Assembly (NCBI GenBank): GCA_003987725.1 | Contig: RXJH01000003.1 | Location: forward strand, 124,001 to 188,000 | Direction: 5' to 3' | Source: Hyphomicrobium sp. | Lineage (GTDB): Bacteria; Pseudomonadota; Alphaproteobacteria; Rhizobiales; Hyphomicrobiaceae | Length of the DNA: 64,000 nucleotides | In this document: positions 1-8,399 of the stretch, in pieces | How positions within the stretch are numbered: the stretch's first letter is position 1 | Layout: every line of letters begins with the position of its first letter | Position numbers and translations under genes: made by a program | Notes under the pieces: model-generated | Database searches by the model: none | The model's input: the letters and a program-made list of their open reading frames with translations, nothing else | Told to the model about the DNA's origin: nothing

Positions 1-1
1 G

Positions 2-2041
2 ATACCGCTGTCACTTCTTGCGGCCGTCGCCGTGTTGAGCGAATTCGGCCAGTCGCTGAACACGATGACGCTCGGCGGCTTTGCGCTGGCGCTCGGCGTT
101 CTTGTCGATGACGCGATCATCGATATCGAGAATATCGCAAGGCGCTTGCGCCTCGCGGGGCCCGATGCTAACCGGCTGAACATCATCGAAGACGCGTCGA
201 TCGAAATCCGCGGATCCATGCTCTACGGCACGCTCGCGGTGATCTTCGCATTTTTCCCGGTGCTGTTCGCGGGGGGCGTCCAAGGCCGCTTCATCGGCCC
301 GATGGCGCTGACGTTTATCCTCGCGGTTCTCGCCTCAATGCTCGTGGCGCTGACGGTGACGCCCGCGTTGTGTGCGCTGCTGTTGACGAACAGCGAGGAC
401 ACGAAGGAATCGCCGCTGGTCAGGGGCCTGAAATCCGCTCAGCGGTGGGTGTTGGCGCTTGTGCATCGAGCCTGGGGTGCAACGGTTCTGCTTTTGGCGC
501 TCGCCGCGTTGGCCTCCGCCGCGGCTGTACCATTTCTCCACAGTGAACTCATCCCGCAGTTCCGCGAAGGGCATTTCGTTCTGCAGATGGCGATGGCGTC
601 TCCCGGAACGTCGACGGATGACGTCGTGCAGGTCGGCGAGCGCGTGACACAGGCTCTGCTGAAGCTCCCGTTCGTCGATACCGTTGGACACCAGATCGGC
701 CGCGCCGAAGCCGGCGAGGACACCTGGAGTGTCGATCGAAGCGAATTCCACATCGAATTGAAGCCGGTGCACGATGAAAGCGAGGAAGAAGCCCAAAGCA
801 TCATCCGCGACACGCTGAAGGGCTTTCCCGAAGTGAGAAGCGCGACATTGACGTTCCTCGGCGACCGCATCAGCGAAAGCTTGAGCGGCGAGACGGCGCA
901 GGTCGTCATCAACGCCATGGGAACCGACCTTGCCTCGCTCGAAAGTGCTGCCGAAGACATTCAAAAAGCCGTCGCGGACATTCCTGGCGTCACCGACCTT
1001 AGAATGCCGCGCAGCGCGATGGTGCCGACGCTCTCGGTGAAGCTCGACCCCGTCGCGCTCGCAAATTACGGCCTCTCTTCGCGCGACGCGCTCGATGCGA
1101 TCCAGACGGCATTCGCCGGAACCACGGTGGGCCAGACCTACGATGGCGCACGCACCGTCGATGTCGTCGTCATTCTTTCTCCCGACGATCGAAACCGCAT
1201 CAGTGCGCTCGACAAGCTCATGATTGGCAACGCCGCGACGAGGACGCTTCTGAAGAACGTCGCGACGATAACGCTCACCGAGGGCCGCTCGAACATTCAG
1301 CACGAAGGCGCACAGCGTCGCGTTTCAGTCACCTTCAACGGGGGGAAGGATCATTCGCTACGCGAGATCGTGAATGAAGCGCGCGAACGTGTCGGAGCGC
1401 TGGCCTTGCCCAAAGATGTTTACGTCTCGTTCGCGGGGCAGGCCGAGGCGGAACGCGAAGGACAGATCCGGCTCGCTGGCCTGACCGCCATGAGCACCGC
1501 GCTCATCGTCGCTGCATTGACGATGGCGTTCCGCCGCCGCAGTCTGGCAGTGTTGGTGCTGATCAATCTGCCGTTCTGCCTCATCGGCAGCATAGCGGCG
1601 ATCGTGGCCAGCGGCATCGGCATAACGCTGGGAAGCCTCGTCGGCCTCATCACTGTTTTCGGTATCGGGGCGCGTAACTCTGTCATGATGCTGGCGCACG
1701 TCGAGCACGTGGCGGACGAGGAAGGGAAGGGCTGGAGCCCCGAAACCATCCGTCTTGCCGCCTCCGAGCGCCTCGCGCCGGTGTTCATGACCGCGCTGAT
1801 GGCCGCCCTCGGACTTGTGCCGTTGGCGCTGGGCCTGGGACGTCCCGGTCACGAAATCGAAGCTCCCATGGCGATCACGGTGCTCGGCGGACTGACGACG
1901 GCGACGCTTCTCAATCTCGGCGTTTTGCCGGAAGCGCTGATCCGCCTCGGGCGCCTGCTTCGAATTTCGGGAGCTGAGCCGAAGCCTCAAACATCCGGCG
2001 CGGAATTGGAAGCCGCAACCAAAGCCGCCGCGGCCGAGTAA
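2..2041 (+). CDS. RND efflux pump inner-membrane permease, CusA/CzcA-like (5' end outside window)
   Basis: This is the C-terminal two thirds of an RND proton-antiport permease, which exports toxic cations or drugs across the envelope together with a periplasmic adaptor and an outer-membrane channel. The frame is open from the first bases of the window, so the gene starts upstream. Visible are the transmembrane segment with GVLVDDAIIDIENI, whose paired Asp residues are the proton-relay position of the family, a long periplasmic loop (roughly residues 185-480 of the visible part), and a second membrane block with FGIGARNSVMML. The ARN motif in that place is typical of the heavy-metal (CusA/CzcA) branch. 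The C-terminus is a short Ala/Glu-rich tail. Substrate is not deducible here, and the adaptor gene would be expected upstream. Confidence 0.9.
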   Translation: MPLSLLAAVAVLSEFGQSLNTMTLGGFALALGVLVDDAIIDIENIARRLRLAGPDANRLNIIEDASIEIRGSMLYGTLAVIFAFFPVLFAGGVQGRFIGPMALTFILAVLASMLVALTVTPALCALLLTNSEDTKESPLVRGLKSAQRWVLALVHRAWGATVLLLALAALASAAAVPFLHSELIPQFREGHFVLQMAMASPGTSTDDVVQVGERVTQALLKLPFVDTVGHQIGRAEAGEDTWSVDRSEFHIELKPVHDESEEEAQSIIRDTLKGFPEVRSATLTFLGDRISESLSGETAQVVINAMGTDLASLESAAEDIQKAVADIPGVTDLRMPRSAMVPTLSVKLDPVALANYGLSSRDALDAIQTAFAGTTVGQTYDGARTVDVVVILSPDDRNRISALDKLMIGNAATRTLLKNVATITLTEGRSNIQHEGAQRRVSVTFNGGKDHSLREIVNEARERVGALALPKDVYVSFAGQAEAEREGQIRLAGLTAMSTALIVAALTMAFRRRSLAVLVLINLPFCLIGSIAAIVASGIGITLGSLVGLITVFGIGARNSVMMLAHVEHVADEEGKGWSPETIRLAASERLAPVFMTALMAALGLVPLALGLGRPGHEIEAPMAITVLGGLTTATLLNLGVLPEALIRLGRLLRISGAEPKPQTSGAELEAATKAAAAE

Positions 2042-2076
2042 AGGGACGACCGCGAGAGCTGGCGGACTTAAGGGTT

Positions 2077-2289
2077 TTAGATCGGCAGTTTGAACTGATC
2101 GACCACGTAGATCGTCAGCTTTCGGGGATCATGTTCGCCGGCGCGCATGAAGCCCGTGACCAGAAAGGCAATCCGCTCGCGGCTGGCGCTGTCGGTTTCC
2201 GGAACGGCGAGCTCGCGGCAAGCAAGCTCCATTGCCTGCTGCATGATGTTGAGATGTTCGCTGTCTATGACTCCACGTGGAAACGGCAT
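2077..2289 (-). CDS. Conserved small hypothetical protein (70 aa)
   Basis: This is a 70-residue soluble, mildly acidic protein opening MPFPRGVIDSEHL. It resembles small helical proteins common in Hyphomicrobiales that have no assigned role. It starts with ATG, has no signal peptide or membrane segment, and lies convergent to the RND gene (35 nt apart). It sits beyond the terminator of the neighbouring minus-strand operon, so it should have its own promoter. Composition and codon use look like real coding sequence. I do not recognise a function. Confidence 0.6.
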   Translation of the reverse strand: MPFPRGVIDSEHLNIMQQAMELACRELAVPETDSASRERIAFLVTGFMRAGEHDPRKLTIYVVDQFKLPI

Positions 2290-2432
2290 CTTCGCGCCCG
2301 CTCTCTATCGACACGCAGGCAACGACGCTCGACGGCCGGAGTTTGTTCCGTGCCATTTTCCCGGGACCGCCGGTCCGTGGCGGCAAAGACGCAGTCCCGT
2401 TGAGCAGATCTATTTATCGGTGGCGGACAGGG

Positions 2433-2467
2433 AAAAAAGGGGCGCCGGACTTTCATCCGAGCGCCCC
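2433..2467 (-). terminator. Intrinsic terminator of the monooxygenase operon
   Basis: Read on the minus strand, a GC-rich stem (GGGGCGC paired with GCGCCCC, extended by CGGA/TCCG after a one-base bulge, loop TGAAAG) is followed directly by six T residues. It lies 28 nt past the DUF4242 stop codon and is a textbook rho-independent terminator. It marks the end of the operon that begins at 8231. Confidence 0.85.
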
Positions 2468-2494
2468 GATAGTGCCCCAACCAATCCCAGTTCT

Positions 2495-2767
2495 TCAGCC
2501 GGCCGCCGAAGGATCGATCACCGTCTTGACCTCGATGATGCGGTTCGCCGGGAAGCCGCTGATTTCTGCGTGCTTGCGGATCGCCGCTTCGTCTTTCGCA
2601 AGATAGACGCAGAATGTGCTGTCGCCCGCGATATAGGAGTGTAGCCACTGCACGTCCGGCGATAATTTCGCCAGGGCAGCGTTCGAAGTCGCGGCTGCGC
2701 CTTTGAGCTGGTCCGCGTTGGAATCGCCGACGCCAGGTATGTTCCGCTCGATGATGTACTTTTTCAT
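2495..2767 (-). CDS. DUF4242 (SCO4226-like nickel-binding) domain protein
   Basis: This 90-residue protein opens MKKYIIERNIPGVG and matches the DUF4242 family, a small ferredoxin-like alpha/beta fold whose characterised member (Streptomyces SCO4226) binds nickel. Typical features are the N-terminal beta strand, the central block WLHSYIAGDSTFCVYLAKDE, and a C-terminal strand ending in KTVIDPS. I chose the ATG at 2767 rather than an in-frame GTG six bases upstream because an AGGGAG ribosome-binding site lies 5 nt before the ATG. It is the last gene of the monooxygenase operon, just before the terminator. Its role is unknown. Association with oxidative catabolic operons is common for the family. 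Confidence 0.8.
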   Translation of the reverse strand: MKKYIIERNIPGVGDSNADQLKGAAATSNAALAKLSPDVQWLHSYIAGDSTFCVYLAKDEAAIRKHAEISGFPANRIIEVKTVIDPSAAG

Positions 2768-2866
2768 TTGCACTCCCTTGGGCTTCTTGGGCGCGCCCTG
2801 ATCACCGGACGCGACCCCTTTAAGAAACAGCCTTCTAGCGGGCCGTCTATTGGATATTTGGCAGTG

Positions 2867-4372
2867 TTATGAAGCGTAGTTGACCCAAACGGTCTTCGTC
2901 TGAAGATATTTGTCGAGGCCCTCGCGGCCGTTGTCCTTCCCATAGCCCGACTGCTTGAAGCCGCCCCAGCCGACAGCGGCATCGAACTGATTATAGGTGT
3001 TGATCCAGATGGTGCCTGCCTGGATCGCAGCAGCAGCAGCGTGCGCCTTCGATATGTCGCGAGTCCAGATCCCAGCGGCGAGCCCGAAGTTGCTGTTGTT
3101 CGCGCGCGGCACGAGTTCGTCGAGAGAATTGAATTTCTGGATTGTGAGAACCGGTCCGAAGATTTCTTCTCTGACGACGCTGGCGCTATCAGCCGCGCCG
3201 CAAAGCACGGTCGGCTCGTAGAACGAACCGGACGCGAGATCGCCTTTGCCGCGATTTCCGCCGATGGCGACCTCGACGCCTCCCTTGCGCGATTGCTCAA
3301 CGAAGCCGTCGACCCGTGCAAGCTGACCTTCCGAAATTAGCGGCCCCATGGTCGTATCGGCGTTGAGGCCGTGGCCGAGCTTTAGTTGCTTCGCTTCCGA
3401 CACGACCCGATCGACGACACGGTCGTAGACGGCTGCATCGACCATGAGACGCGAACCTGCGGAGCAGACCTGCCCGCTGTAGAAGAAGATGGCGCCCGCG
3501 GCGACCGAGGCAGCGGCGTCGACGTCGCAATCGGCAAAGATGATGTTCGGATTCTTGCCGCCAAGCTCGAGCGACACGTGCTTCAGGGTTTTGGAAGCGC
3601 TACGCGCGATATGCTTGCCGACCTCTTCGGACCCGGTGAACGAGATCTTGGCGACGCCCGGATGCTCGACCAAGGCTTGGCCCGTCGTCGCGCCTTCCCC
3701 GGTCAAGACATTCAGAACGCCGGGCGGAATGCCGGCTTCGAGCGCAAGCTTTCCGAGAATGAGTGCCGAAAGCGGCGTCTGCTCGGCGGGCTTGAGGATG
3801 ACGGTGCAGCCCGCTGCGAGAGCCGGCGCGATCTTGAAGCAAGCTTGGCAGAGCGGAAAATTCCAAGGCACGATCGCTGCGACCACGCCCACCGGTTCGC
3901 GGCGTGTATAGACGTGCATGTCTGGCGAGCTGACGGGGATCGTTTCGCCGGCGAGCTTCGTGCACCAGCCGGCATTATAGCGAAGCGCGCCGACGCCCAG
4001 CGGAATGTCGACCGCCGCGATGTGCAACTTGGGCTTTCCAGAATCCAAGCTTTCGACTTCGGAAATCCACGCCGCATCGCGTTCGATCAGATCCGCGAAC
4101 CGCAGCAAGAGCGCAGCGCGTTCACTCGGCGCCATCCTCTGCCAAATCGGTTGTGCCGCCTGCGCCGCAGCGACTGCCGCATCGACGTCCGCCTGCTTTG
4201 CATGCGGAACGGATGTCAGCACCTTGCCGATCGCTGGATCGAACGTCTGAAAGGTCTCGCCCGATGCGCTGAGTGCCTCGGTGCCACCGATGACCAGCTT
4301 ATGCTGCGTAGACAGAAAGTCGGTCGTTTGCTTCGAGGCGGACTTCATTTCGACGGTTTCGGCTATCGACAT
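2867..4372 (-). CDS. NAD(P)+-dependent aldehyde dehydrogenase, betaine-aldehyde-dehydrogenase-like
   Basis: This is a full-length ALDH-superfamily enzyme (about 500 aa) that oxidises an aldehyde to the carboxylate with NAD(P)+. Key motifs are PWNFPL in the cofactor-binding domain, ILKPAEQTPL, the FTGS turn, the general base Glu in SLELGGKN and the nucleophilic Cys in GQVCSAG, 34 residues apart as in active family members. A GTG start 12 nt upstream (4384) is also possible; the ATG at 4372 has GTAGG about 10 nt before it. It sits in the monooxygenase operon, so it probably oxidises an aldehyde released by the luciferase-like monooxygenase or amidohydrolase. The exact substrate is not inferable. 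Confidence 0.92.
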   Translation of the reverse strand: MSIAETVEMKSASKQTTDFLSTQHKLVIGGTEALSASGETFQTFDPAIGKVLTSVPHAKQADVDAAVAAAQAAQPIWQRMAPSERAALLLRFADLIERDAAWISEVESLDSGKPKLHIAAVDIPLGVGALRYNAGWCTKLAGETIPVSSPDMHVYTRREPVGVVAAIVPWNFPLCQACFKIAPALAAGCTVILKPAEQTPLSALILGKLALEAGIPPGVLNVLTGEGATTGQALVEHPGVAKISFTGSEEVGKHIARSASKTLKHVSLELGGKNPNIIFADCDVDAAASVAAGAIFFYSGQVCSAGSRLMVDAAVYDRVVDRVVSEAKQLKLGHGLNADTTMGPLISEGQLARVDGFVEQSRKGGVEVAIGGNRGKGDLASGSFYEPTVLCGAADSASVVREEIFGPVLTIQKFNSLDELVPRANNSNFGLAAGIWTRDISKAHAAAAAIQAGTIWINTYNQFDAAVGWGGFKQSGYGKDNGREGLDKYLQTKTVWVNYAS

Positions 4373-4454
4373 TGGGTGTTTCACCTACGCTGGTTGAGTG
4401 CGAGCGAACAGGGCCCGTTGCTCATGGAATGAAAGCGATTGCCGGTGGCGGGCG

Positions 4455-4610
4455 TCACCAGGGCCATCCCCAGATCAGAAGGCCGGCCGGGAAGATGATC
4501 CCGAGCGTGATGAGCGCGAGCCAGTCCCATAAGGTGAAGCCCACATCGTCCGCGCGTGCGTCTTCGAAAGCGCGAAGGCGCCGTTCAAGTTCTGGGTCGA
4601 AACCACGCAT
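4455..4610 (-). CDS. 51-residue single-pass membrane microprotein
   Basis: This is a short gene between the EthD and aldehyde dehydrogenase genes on the same strand. The protein begins MRGFDPELERRLRAFED, a charged amphipathic N-terminus, followed by one hydrophobic segment (LALITLGIIFPAGLLIWGW) that runs to the C-terminus. It has an ATG start with an AGGGAAG ribosome-binding site 8 nt upstream and a TGA stop at 4455. Position, codon use and a good ribosome-binding site support a real gene. Its function is unknown; it could anchor or modulate a neighbour such as the permease. It is below the size cut-off of most gene callers. Confidence 0.65.
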   Translation of the reverse strand: MRGFDPELERRLRAFEDARADDVGFTLWDWLALITLGIIFPAGLLIWGWPW

Positions 4611-4653
4611 TTCCGGCTTCCCTATTTTTGTGTGGCCGCCACGTTCGAGCGTT

Positions 4654-4953
4654 TCAGATCTCAGTTGTCAGGATGGTCGCGCCGCCATCGGCGAAGTTTC
4701 CAACGTCGGCCACAGCCGCCTTGCCTTCGTCGGACGCAAGCGACGCCTCGAGATCGGCTTTTGAAGCATAATCGAGATAGGCGACGAGATGCACTGGCTT
4801 CGCGGCATCGCTGCTGGCGACCGGTCCGCGGCTGTAGACGAAGTTCTTGAGGAGAGGCATCTTCGCGGCGAGCGGAGCGTGCACATCCGTGTAATACGCG
4901 TCGAACTTCGCGGCGTCGGCAGGCACACCGTAAATCACTGTAAGGCGGATCAT
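4654..4953 (-). CDS. EthD-domain protein (dimeric alpha/beta-barrel)
   Basis: This 99-residue protein opens MIRLTVIYGVPADAAKFDAYY, with the EthD-family signature of a beta strand, a Y/H-rich turn (YYTDVHAPLAAKMP) and a central LVAYLDYAS strand. EthD proteins are small ferredoxin-fold proteins in ether, aromatic or ketone degradation operons; some act as isomerases or decarboxylases, others have no known activity. Its ATG overlaps the stop of the flavin reductase gene (ATGA), so the two are translationally coupled. An accessory or isomerase step in the operon pathway is likely, but unproven. Confidence 0.85.
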   Translation of the reverse strand: MIRLTVIYGVPADAAKFDAYYTDVHAPLAAKMPLLKNFVYSRGPVASSDAAKPVHLVAYLDYASKADLEASLASDEGKAAVADVGNFADGGATILTTEI

Positions 4954-5456
4954 TGGTTCGCTCCGTCGTTTTCGAATGGCAGCATCTTCCGGCGTGCGTA
5001 GACTATCGGGTTCAACGCGCTCTCGCGATCGACTTCGATCACGCGGCCGATGACGATCTTGTGGTCGCCGGACTCGATGATCTTTTCAACTTCGCATGCG
5101 ACGGCGACGACGCAGCCTTCGATCTTGGGCAGACCGAGAACGCCAGCGTCCCAAGCAATATCGCAAAACTTATCGGGCGATTTGCCGGAAAACGTGATCG
5201 CGATGTCCTGCTGCCCATGGGCGAGGACGTGCACCAGAAATCGGCCGTGAGACTGGATGGCGCCGAGCGTATTTGATGCATGATCGAAGCACGCCAGCAT
5301 CTGCGGCGGATCGAGAGAGAGCGAAACGACTGCCGAAAGCGTCGCGCCGGACGGAGCGCCGTCGGGCCCCCACGACGTGATGACCGTAACGGCTCCGGGC
5401 ATATCACCCATGGCCGAACGAAACGCACCGGGATCAGCCAATCGCGGACGTTCCAT
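4950..5456 (-). CDS. Flavin reductase (FMN-binding, HpaC/NtaB family)
   Basis: This roughly 168-residue flavin reductase-like domain protein supplies reduced FMN or FAD to a partner monooxygenase. Family features seen are the N-terminal FRSAMGDMPGAVTVIT, the substrate/flavin strand GATLSAVVSLSLDPPQML, FLVHVLAHGQ and GDHKIVIGRVIEV. I prefer the ATG at 5456 (11 nt past the amidohydrolase stop, with CAGG before it) over the ATG at 5489, which lies inside the preceding gene. It is the natural partner of the luciferase-like monooxygenase at the head of this operon. Confidence 0.88.
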   Translation of the reverse strand: MERPRLADPGAFRSAMGDMPGAVTVITSWGPDGAPSGATLSAVVSLSLDPPQMLACFDHASNTLGAIQSHGRFLVHVLAHGQQDIAITFSGKSPDKFCDIAWDAGVLGLPKIEGCVVAVACEVEKIIESGDHKIVIGRVIEVDRESALNPIVYARRKMLPFENDGANQ

Positions 5457-5466
5457 TGGTAGCCTG

Positions 5467-7158
5467 TCAGTTTGCAGCGTCACTGCCATTTCGGTTCCAG
5501 ATCTGCTTGCCGTTCTTGAACACGTGATCGACTTTGATTTTCGGCAGGTCGTCGACCGCCGCCGCGTGCGGATCGCGATCGAGGACGATCAAATCGGCAA
5601 ACTTGCCGGGCGCGAGGCTGCCGCGAACGTCGTCCTCACCGAGCACTGCCGCCGCGTCAAGCGTATGCAGCCGGAGTGCTTGATCGAGCGTAATGGCTTC
5701 TTCGGCATCTAGCGTTGCGCCGGAATACGTTTGGCGTTTGAGGCAGCACCACACCCCGAAGAGCGGGTTCGTCGCGCCGCTTTCCGAGCCGACCCATACG
5801 TCCGAACTGCCCGACAAACGCCAGCCCTGCTTCATGAGCGTGGCGAACGAGAAGCGTCCGAGCTTGCCGTAATCGCCGAGGTAATCGGGGAAGTACTCGC
5901 CGAACGTGTAGAGGAACACCGGCTGCGGAACGGGGATGATGCCCGCCGCGGCCCACTTGTCCGCAGTTACTTCCGAAGGCATCAGGTTGCCGGCGTGTTC
6001 GATGCGCGTGCGCACGCGCCCCGTTGGCGCACCGCCCATTTCGAGAACCGTATCGCACACCCATTCCTGGGCGCGGTCGCCGTTGGCATGGACCGCCAGC
6101 TGCAGACCGGCATTTTGCGTCAACTGGATCGCCTTCTGCGCAAAGGCTTTGTCGAGCGCAACCTCTCCGCGGAAGGTATGGCCGCCGCGGCAACCGCACA
6201 CGAGATACGGATTTTTGACCGCCGCGCTTTTGGCCGAGAAGCCGCCATCCGCGAACAGCTTCACGCCCTGGATGCGAAAGAGATCGTCAGGCGCCGTAAC
6301 GGAAATGCTTTTCTTCCAGTTGCACGCGGCTTCAAGCGAAAGCGTGCCCGGCGCCCAGATATAGGTCCGGACGGAGATTGGCAGCTGATCGCTGGCAGCC
6401 ATGTCGTTCATGATCTGCAGGCCGTCGACCGTCTCGGAAATTTCTCCGATCGTGGTGACGCCGAATTGCGTGAAGAGCTTCGGAATGCCGGTCTCCAACG
6501 CGGCCGCGAGCTGCTCGCGATCCATCGCCGAGAAGGGCAGCAGATTGTCCATCTCTTTCACGATGCCGGTGGGTTCGCCGGACTCGTCGCGCTCGACGCT
6601 CGGCAGCCCCGTAATCGAGTAGGGAGGCGGAGAATAGTTGCGATCGATCATGCAGACCGCAAGCGCCTTCGAGTTGAGAATGGTCAGATGGCCGCCGGCG
6701 CGCAACGCAACCGGGTGCGAATTGCTGACCCGATCCAGCTCATAGCGCGTCGGAAAGCGTTTCTCGGCAAGCTTGCGATCGAAAAAGAGGTTGGCCTGAC
6801 CGACGACCCATTCGCCCGGAGGAGTCTCGACGGCTTTCGCCGAGAGCGCCGCGACGACGTCATCGATCGTCCCGCATCCGGGCGCTCTGCAATCGACGAC
6901 CCCGAAAGACGAACGGCAAGCAACTTCGATATGGGCGTGGGGGTCGACGAAGCCAGGCATGACCGGCCGGTCGCCAACATCGATAATTCGCGTTTTTTCG
7001 TTGGTGACGGACGCGATGTCCTCTCTGCGAAGGAGACGCAGAATGCGCTTTCCCCTAACCGCGACGGCTTCTATCCGCGGGTCGGTCTCAGGGTCCATCG
7101 TGATGATGCGGCGGCTGAGAACGATCAGATCGGCTGGTTCGGGGGTGCTGTCGGTCAT
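5467..7158 (-). CDS. YtcJ-type amidohydrolase family metal-dependent hydrolase
   Basis: This 563-residue protein of the amidohydrolase superfamily (YtcJ/LAF3 branch) carries a composite beta-sandwich plus TIM barrel. It shows the metal-ligand motif GFVDPHAHIE, LAVHANGDRAQEW in the barrel, RIEHAGNLMP, and a C-terminal return to the sandwich with GKFADLIVLDRDP. Such enzymes hydrolyse amide or carbamate bonds; the physiological substrates of most are unknown. Its ATG overlaps the stop of the upstream monooxygenase gene (ATGA). The context suggests it cleaves a C-N bond before or after flavin-dependent oxygenation. The substrate is inferred only from the neighbourhood. Confidence 0.9.
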   Translation of the reverse strand: MTDSTPEPADLIVLSRRIITMDPETDPRIEAVAVRGKRILRLLRREDIASVTNEKTRIIDVGDRPVMPGFVDPHAHIEVACRSSFGVVDCRAPGCGTIDDVVAALSAKAVETPPGEWVVGQANLFFDRKLAEKRFPTRYELDRVSNSHPVALRAGGHLTILNSKALAVCMIDRNYSPPPYSITGLPSVERDESGEPTGIVKEMDNLLPFSAMDREQLAAALETGIPKLFTQFGVTTIGEISETVDGLQIMNDMAASDQLPISVRTYIWAPGTLSLEAACNWKKSISVTAPDDLFRIQGVKLFADGGFSAKSAAVKNPYLVCGCRGGHTFRGEVALDKAFAQKAIQLTQNAGLQLAVHANGDRAQEWVCDTVLEMGGAPTGRVRTRIEHAGNLMPSEVTADKWAAAGIIPVPQPVFLYTFGEYFPDYLGDYGKLGRFSFATLMKQGWRLSGSSDVWVGSESGATNPLFGVWCCLKRQTYSGATLDAEEAITLDQALRLHTLDAAAVLGEDDVRGSLAPGKFADLIVLDRDPHAAAVDDLPKIKVDHVFKNGKQIWNRNGSDAAN

Positions 7159-8231
7159 TCAGCTGCAATCTTATAATCGCGGTCGACGACCGGAATAACC
7201 TCGGTGCCGATCAGGTGGATGCTCTTCATGATGTCTTCGTGCGGCACGCCGTCGATGCGCAGCAGAACCTCATCAATGCCCATGGCTTCGAGCTTGCGCA
7301 GCCGTTCGATGAAGTCCGCCGGTGATCCGACGAGCACGGATGCGGTCTCACTCAGCAGGAAGTCGAGGTTCGTCTCATTGGCCTCGAGAAGCTGGATGCG
7401 GTCGAGATATTCGTAGCTCGGGTTCTTTGAGAGCGGCACATAGAGATCGAGAATGAATTTGAAATACCCGAGCGTGACATTGCGGGCGACCCGCACCGCT
7501 TCCTCGCGCGTTTGTCCGCAAAATGCAGTAGCAACGTAAAGCCCCATGTATTCGTTGGGGTTGGGCATGAGATTTTTCCCACGCGGGTAAGCCGCACGGT
7601 AGGCATTGATGCACTGCTGCAGGTAATCGAACCCAAAGTAGTTTTCGAAGCACATGGCGCCAATCTGCATCTCGCCGGCCGCAGCGTGCGTCTTTATGCT
7701 CGATGCGGCAACCGACACCGGCGGGTGCGCGTCCTTGTCGAACGAGGGAACGATCGTTCTCTGCGGAATTTTCCAGACCGGGCCGTCATGTTCGAGCTGG
7801 TCGCTGGCGAAGATCTTGGCCAGCACCTCCATGGAATCGTTCCATTGCTCGGTCGTCTCCGTCGGCTTCACGCCGAAGGCACCCAACGTCGTGAGATTGT
7901 TTGAGCGCGCCGTACCGATTTCCGCGCGGCCGTTGGAAACGATGTTAAGCGTCGCCAGGCGCTCAGCGACGAGAATTGGATGATTCCATTTCAATAGGAC
8001 CGAGCACATAATGCGGAGCTTGATCCGCTTGGTATGCTGTGAGATCGCGGAATAGAGCACCTCGGGTGCAGAGACCGTAAATCGGGGAGGGCTGAAGTGC
8101 TGTTCGGAAGTACCCCAGGTCGAGAACCCCAGCTTGTCCGCCAGAGCAACCTCTTCAATCATTTCCCGGTAGCGCTGGGCATAGCTCACGCCCGGTATCA
8201 CTTCGCCTTCCTGCAAAATGCCTACTTTCAC
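7155..8231 (-). CDS. LLM-class (bacterial luciferase-like) flavin-dependent monooxygenase
   Basis: This 358-residue TIM-barrel protein of the luciferase-like monooxygenase superfamily uses reduced flavin and O2. Recognisable parts are the N-terminal strand MKVGILQEGE, WGTSEQHFSP (the usual E-H pair), LNIVSNGRAEIGTARSN, the GSPADFIERLRKLEAMGIDEVLLR block near the C-terminus, and a terminal HEDIMKSI helix. The start is GTG with GGGGAG about 9 nt upstream. It is the first gene of the operon and pairs with the flavin reductase downstream. It is not a close RutA look-alike, since the RutA N-terminus is different. The substrate is unknown. Confidence 0.9.
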   Translation of the reverse strand: MKVGILQEGEVIPGVSYAQRYREMIEEVALADKLGFSTWGTSEQHFSPPRFTVSAPEVLYSAISQHTKRIKLRIMCSVLLKWNHPILVAERLATLNIVSNGRAEIGTARSNNLTTLGAFGVKPTETTEQWNDSMEVLAKIFASDQLEHDGPVWKIPQRTIVPSFDKDAHPPVSVAASSIKTHAAAGEMQIGAMCFENYFGFDYLQQCINAYRAAYPRGKNLMPNPNEYMGLYVATAFCGQTREEAVRVARNVTLGYFKFILDLYVPLSKNPSYEYLDRIQLLEANETNLDFLLSETASVLVGSPADFIERLRKLEAMGIDEVLLRIDGVPHEDIMKSIHLIGTEVIPVVDRDYKIAAE

Positions 8232-8251
8232 CGATTGGCGCTCCCCGTACC

Positions 8252-8291
8252 GTAATTCGTCGAAATATGATCTGATAATGCTGTAATTCGT
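8252..8291. promoter_or_regulatory. Direct repeat GTAATTCGT in divergent promoter: candidate Lrp-type operator
   Basis: The 9-mer GTAATTCGT occurs at 8252-8260 and 8283-8291, 31 bp apart (about three helical turns, same face of DNA). A partial inverted copy (ATTACG) lies at 8322-8327. They sit between the monooxygenase operon and the divergent Lrp/AsnC regulator, the expected place for an autoregulatory and effector-responsive binding array. Binding is inferred, not shown. Confidence 0.45.
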
Positions 8292-8399
8292 ATCAACAAT
8301 CGTGTCAAGGCTGGGAAACGCATTACGGACTTGATCCGGTGGCGGCTTCGCGCTTGTTCATAAACCGCGGCGCGTCGCGTCGGCCTGGGGGAGGATTGA

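Noticed and set aside
3386-4432. Long plus-strand open frame of 348 codons opposite the aldehyde dehydrogenase
   Set aside because: It is antisense to a strongly recognised ALDH gene and its translation is Arg/Asp-rich without any domain; it arises from GC-rich codon bias.
5731-7176. 481-codon plus-strand open frame opposite the amidohydrolase
   Set aside because: It is an antisense shadow of a gene with intact metal-binding motifs, with no ribosome-binding site or known domain.
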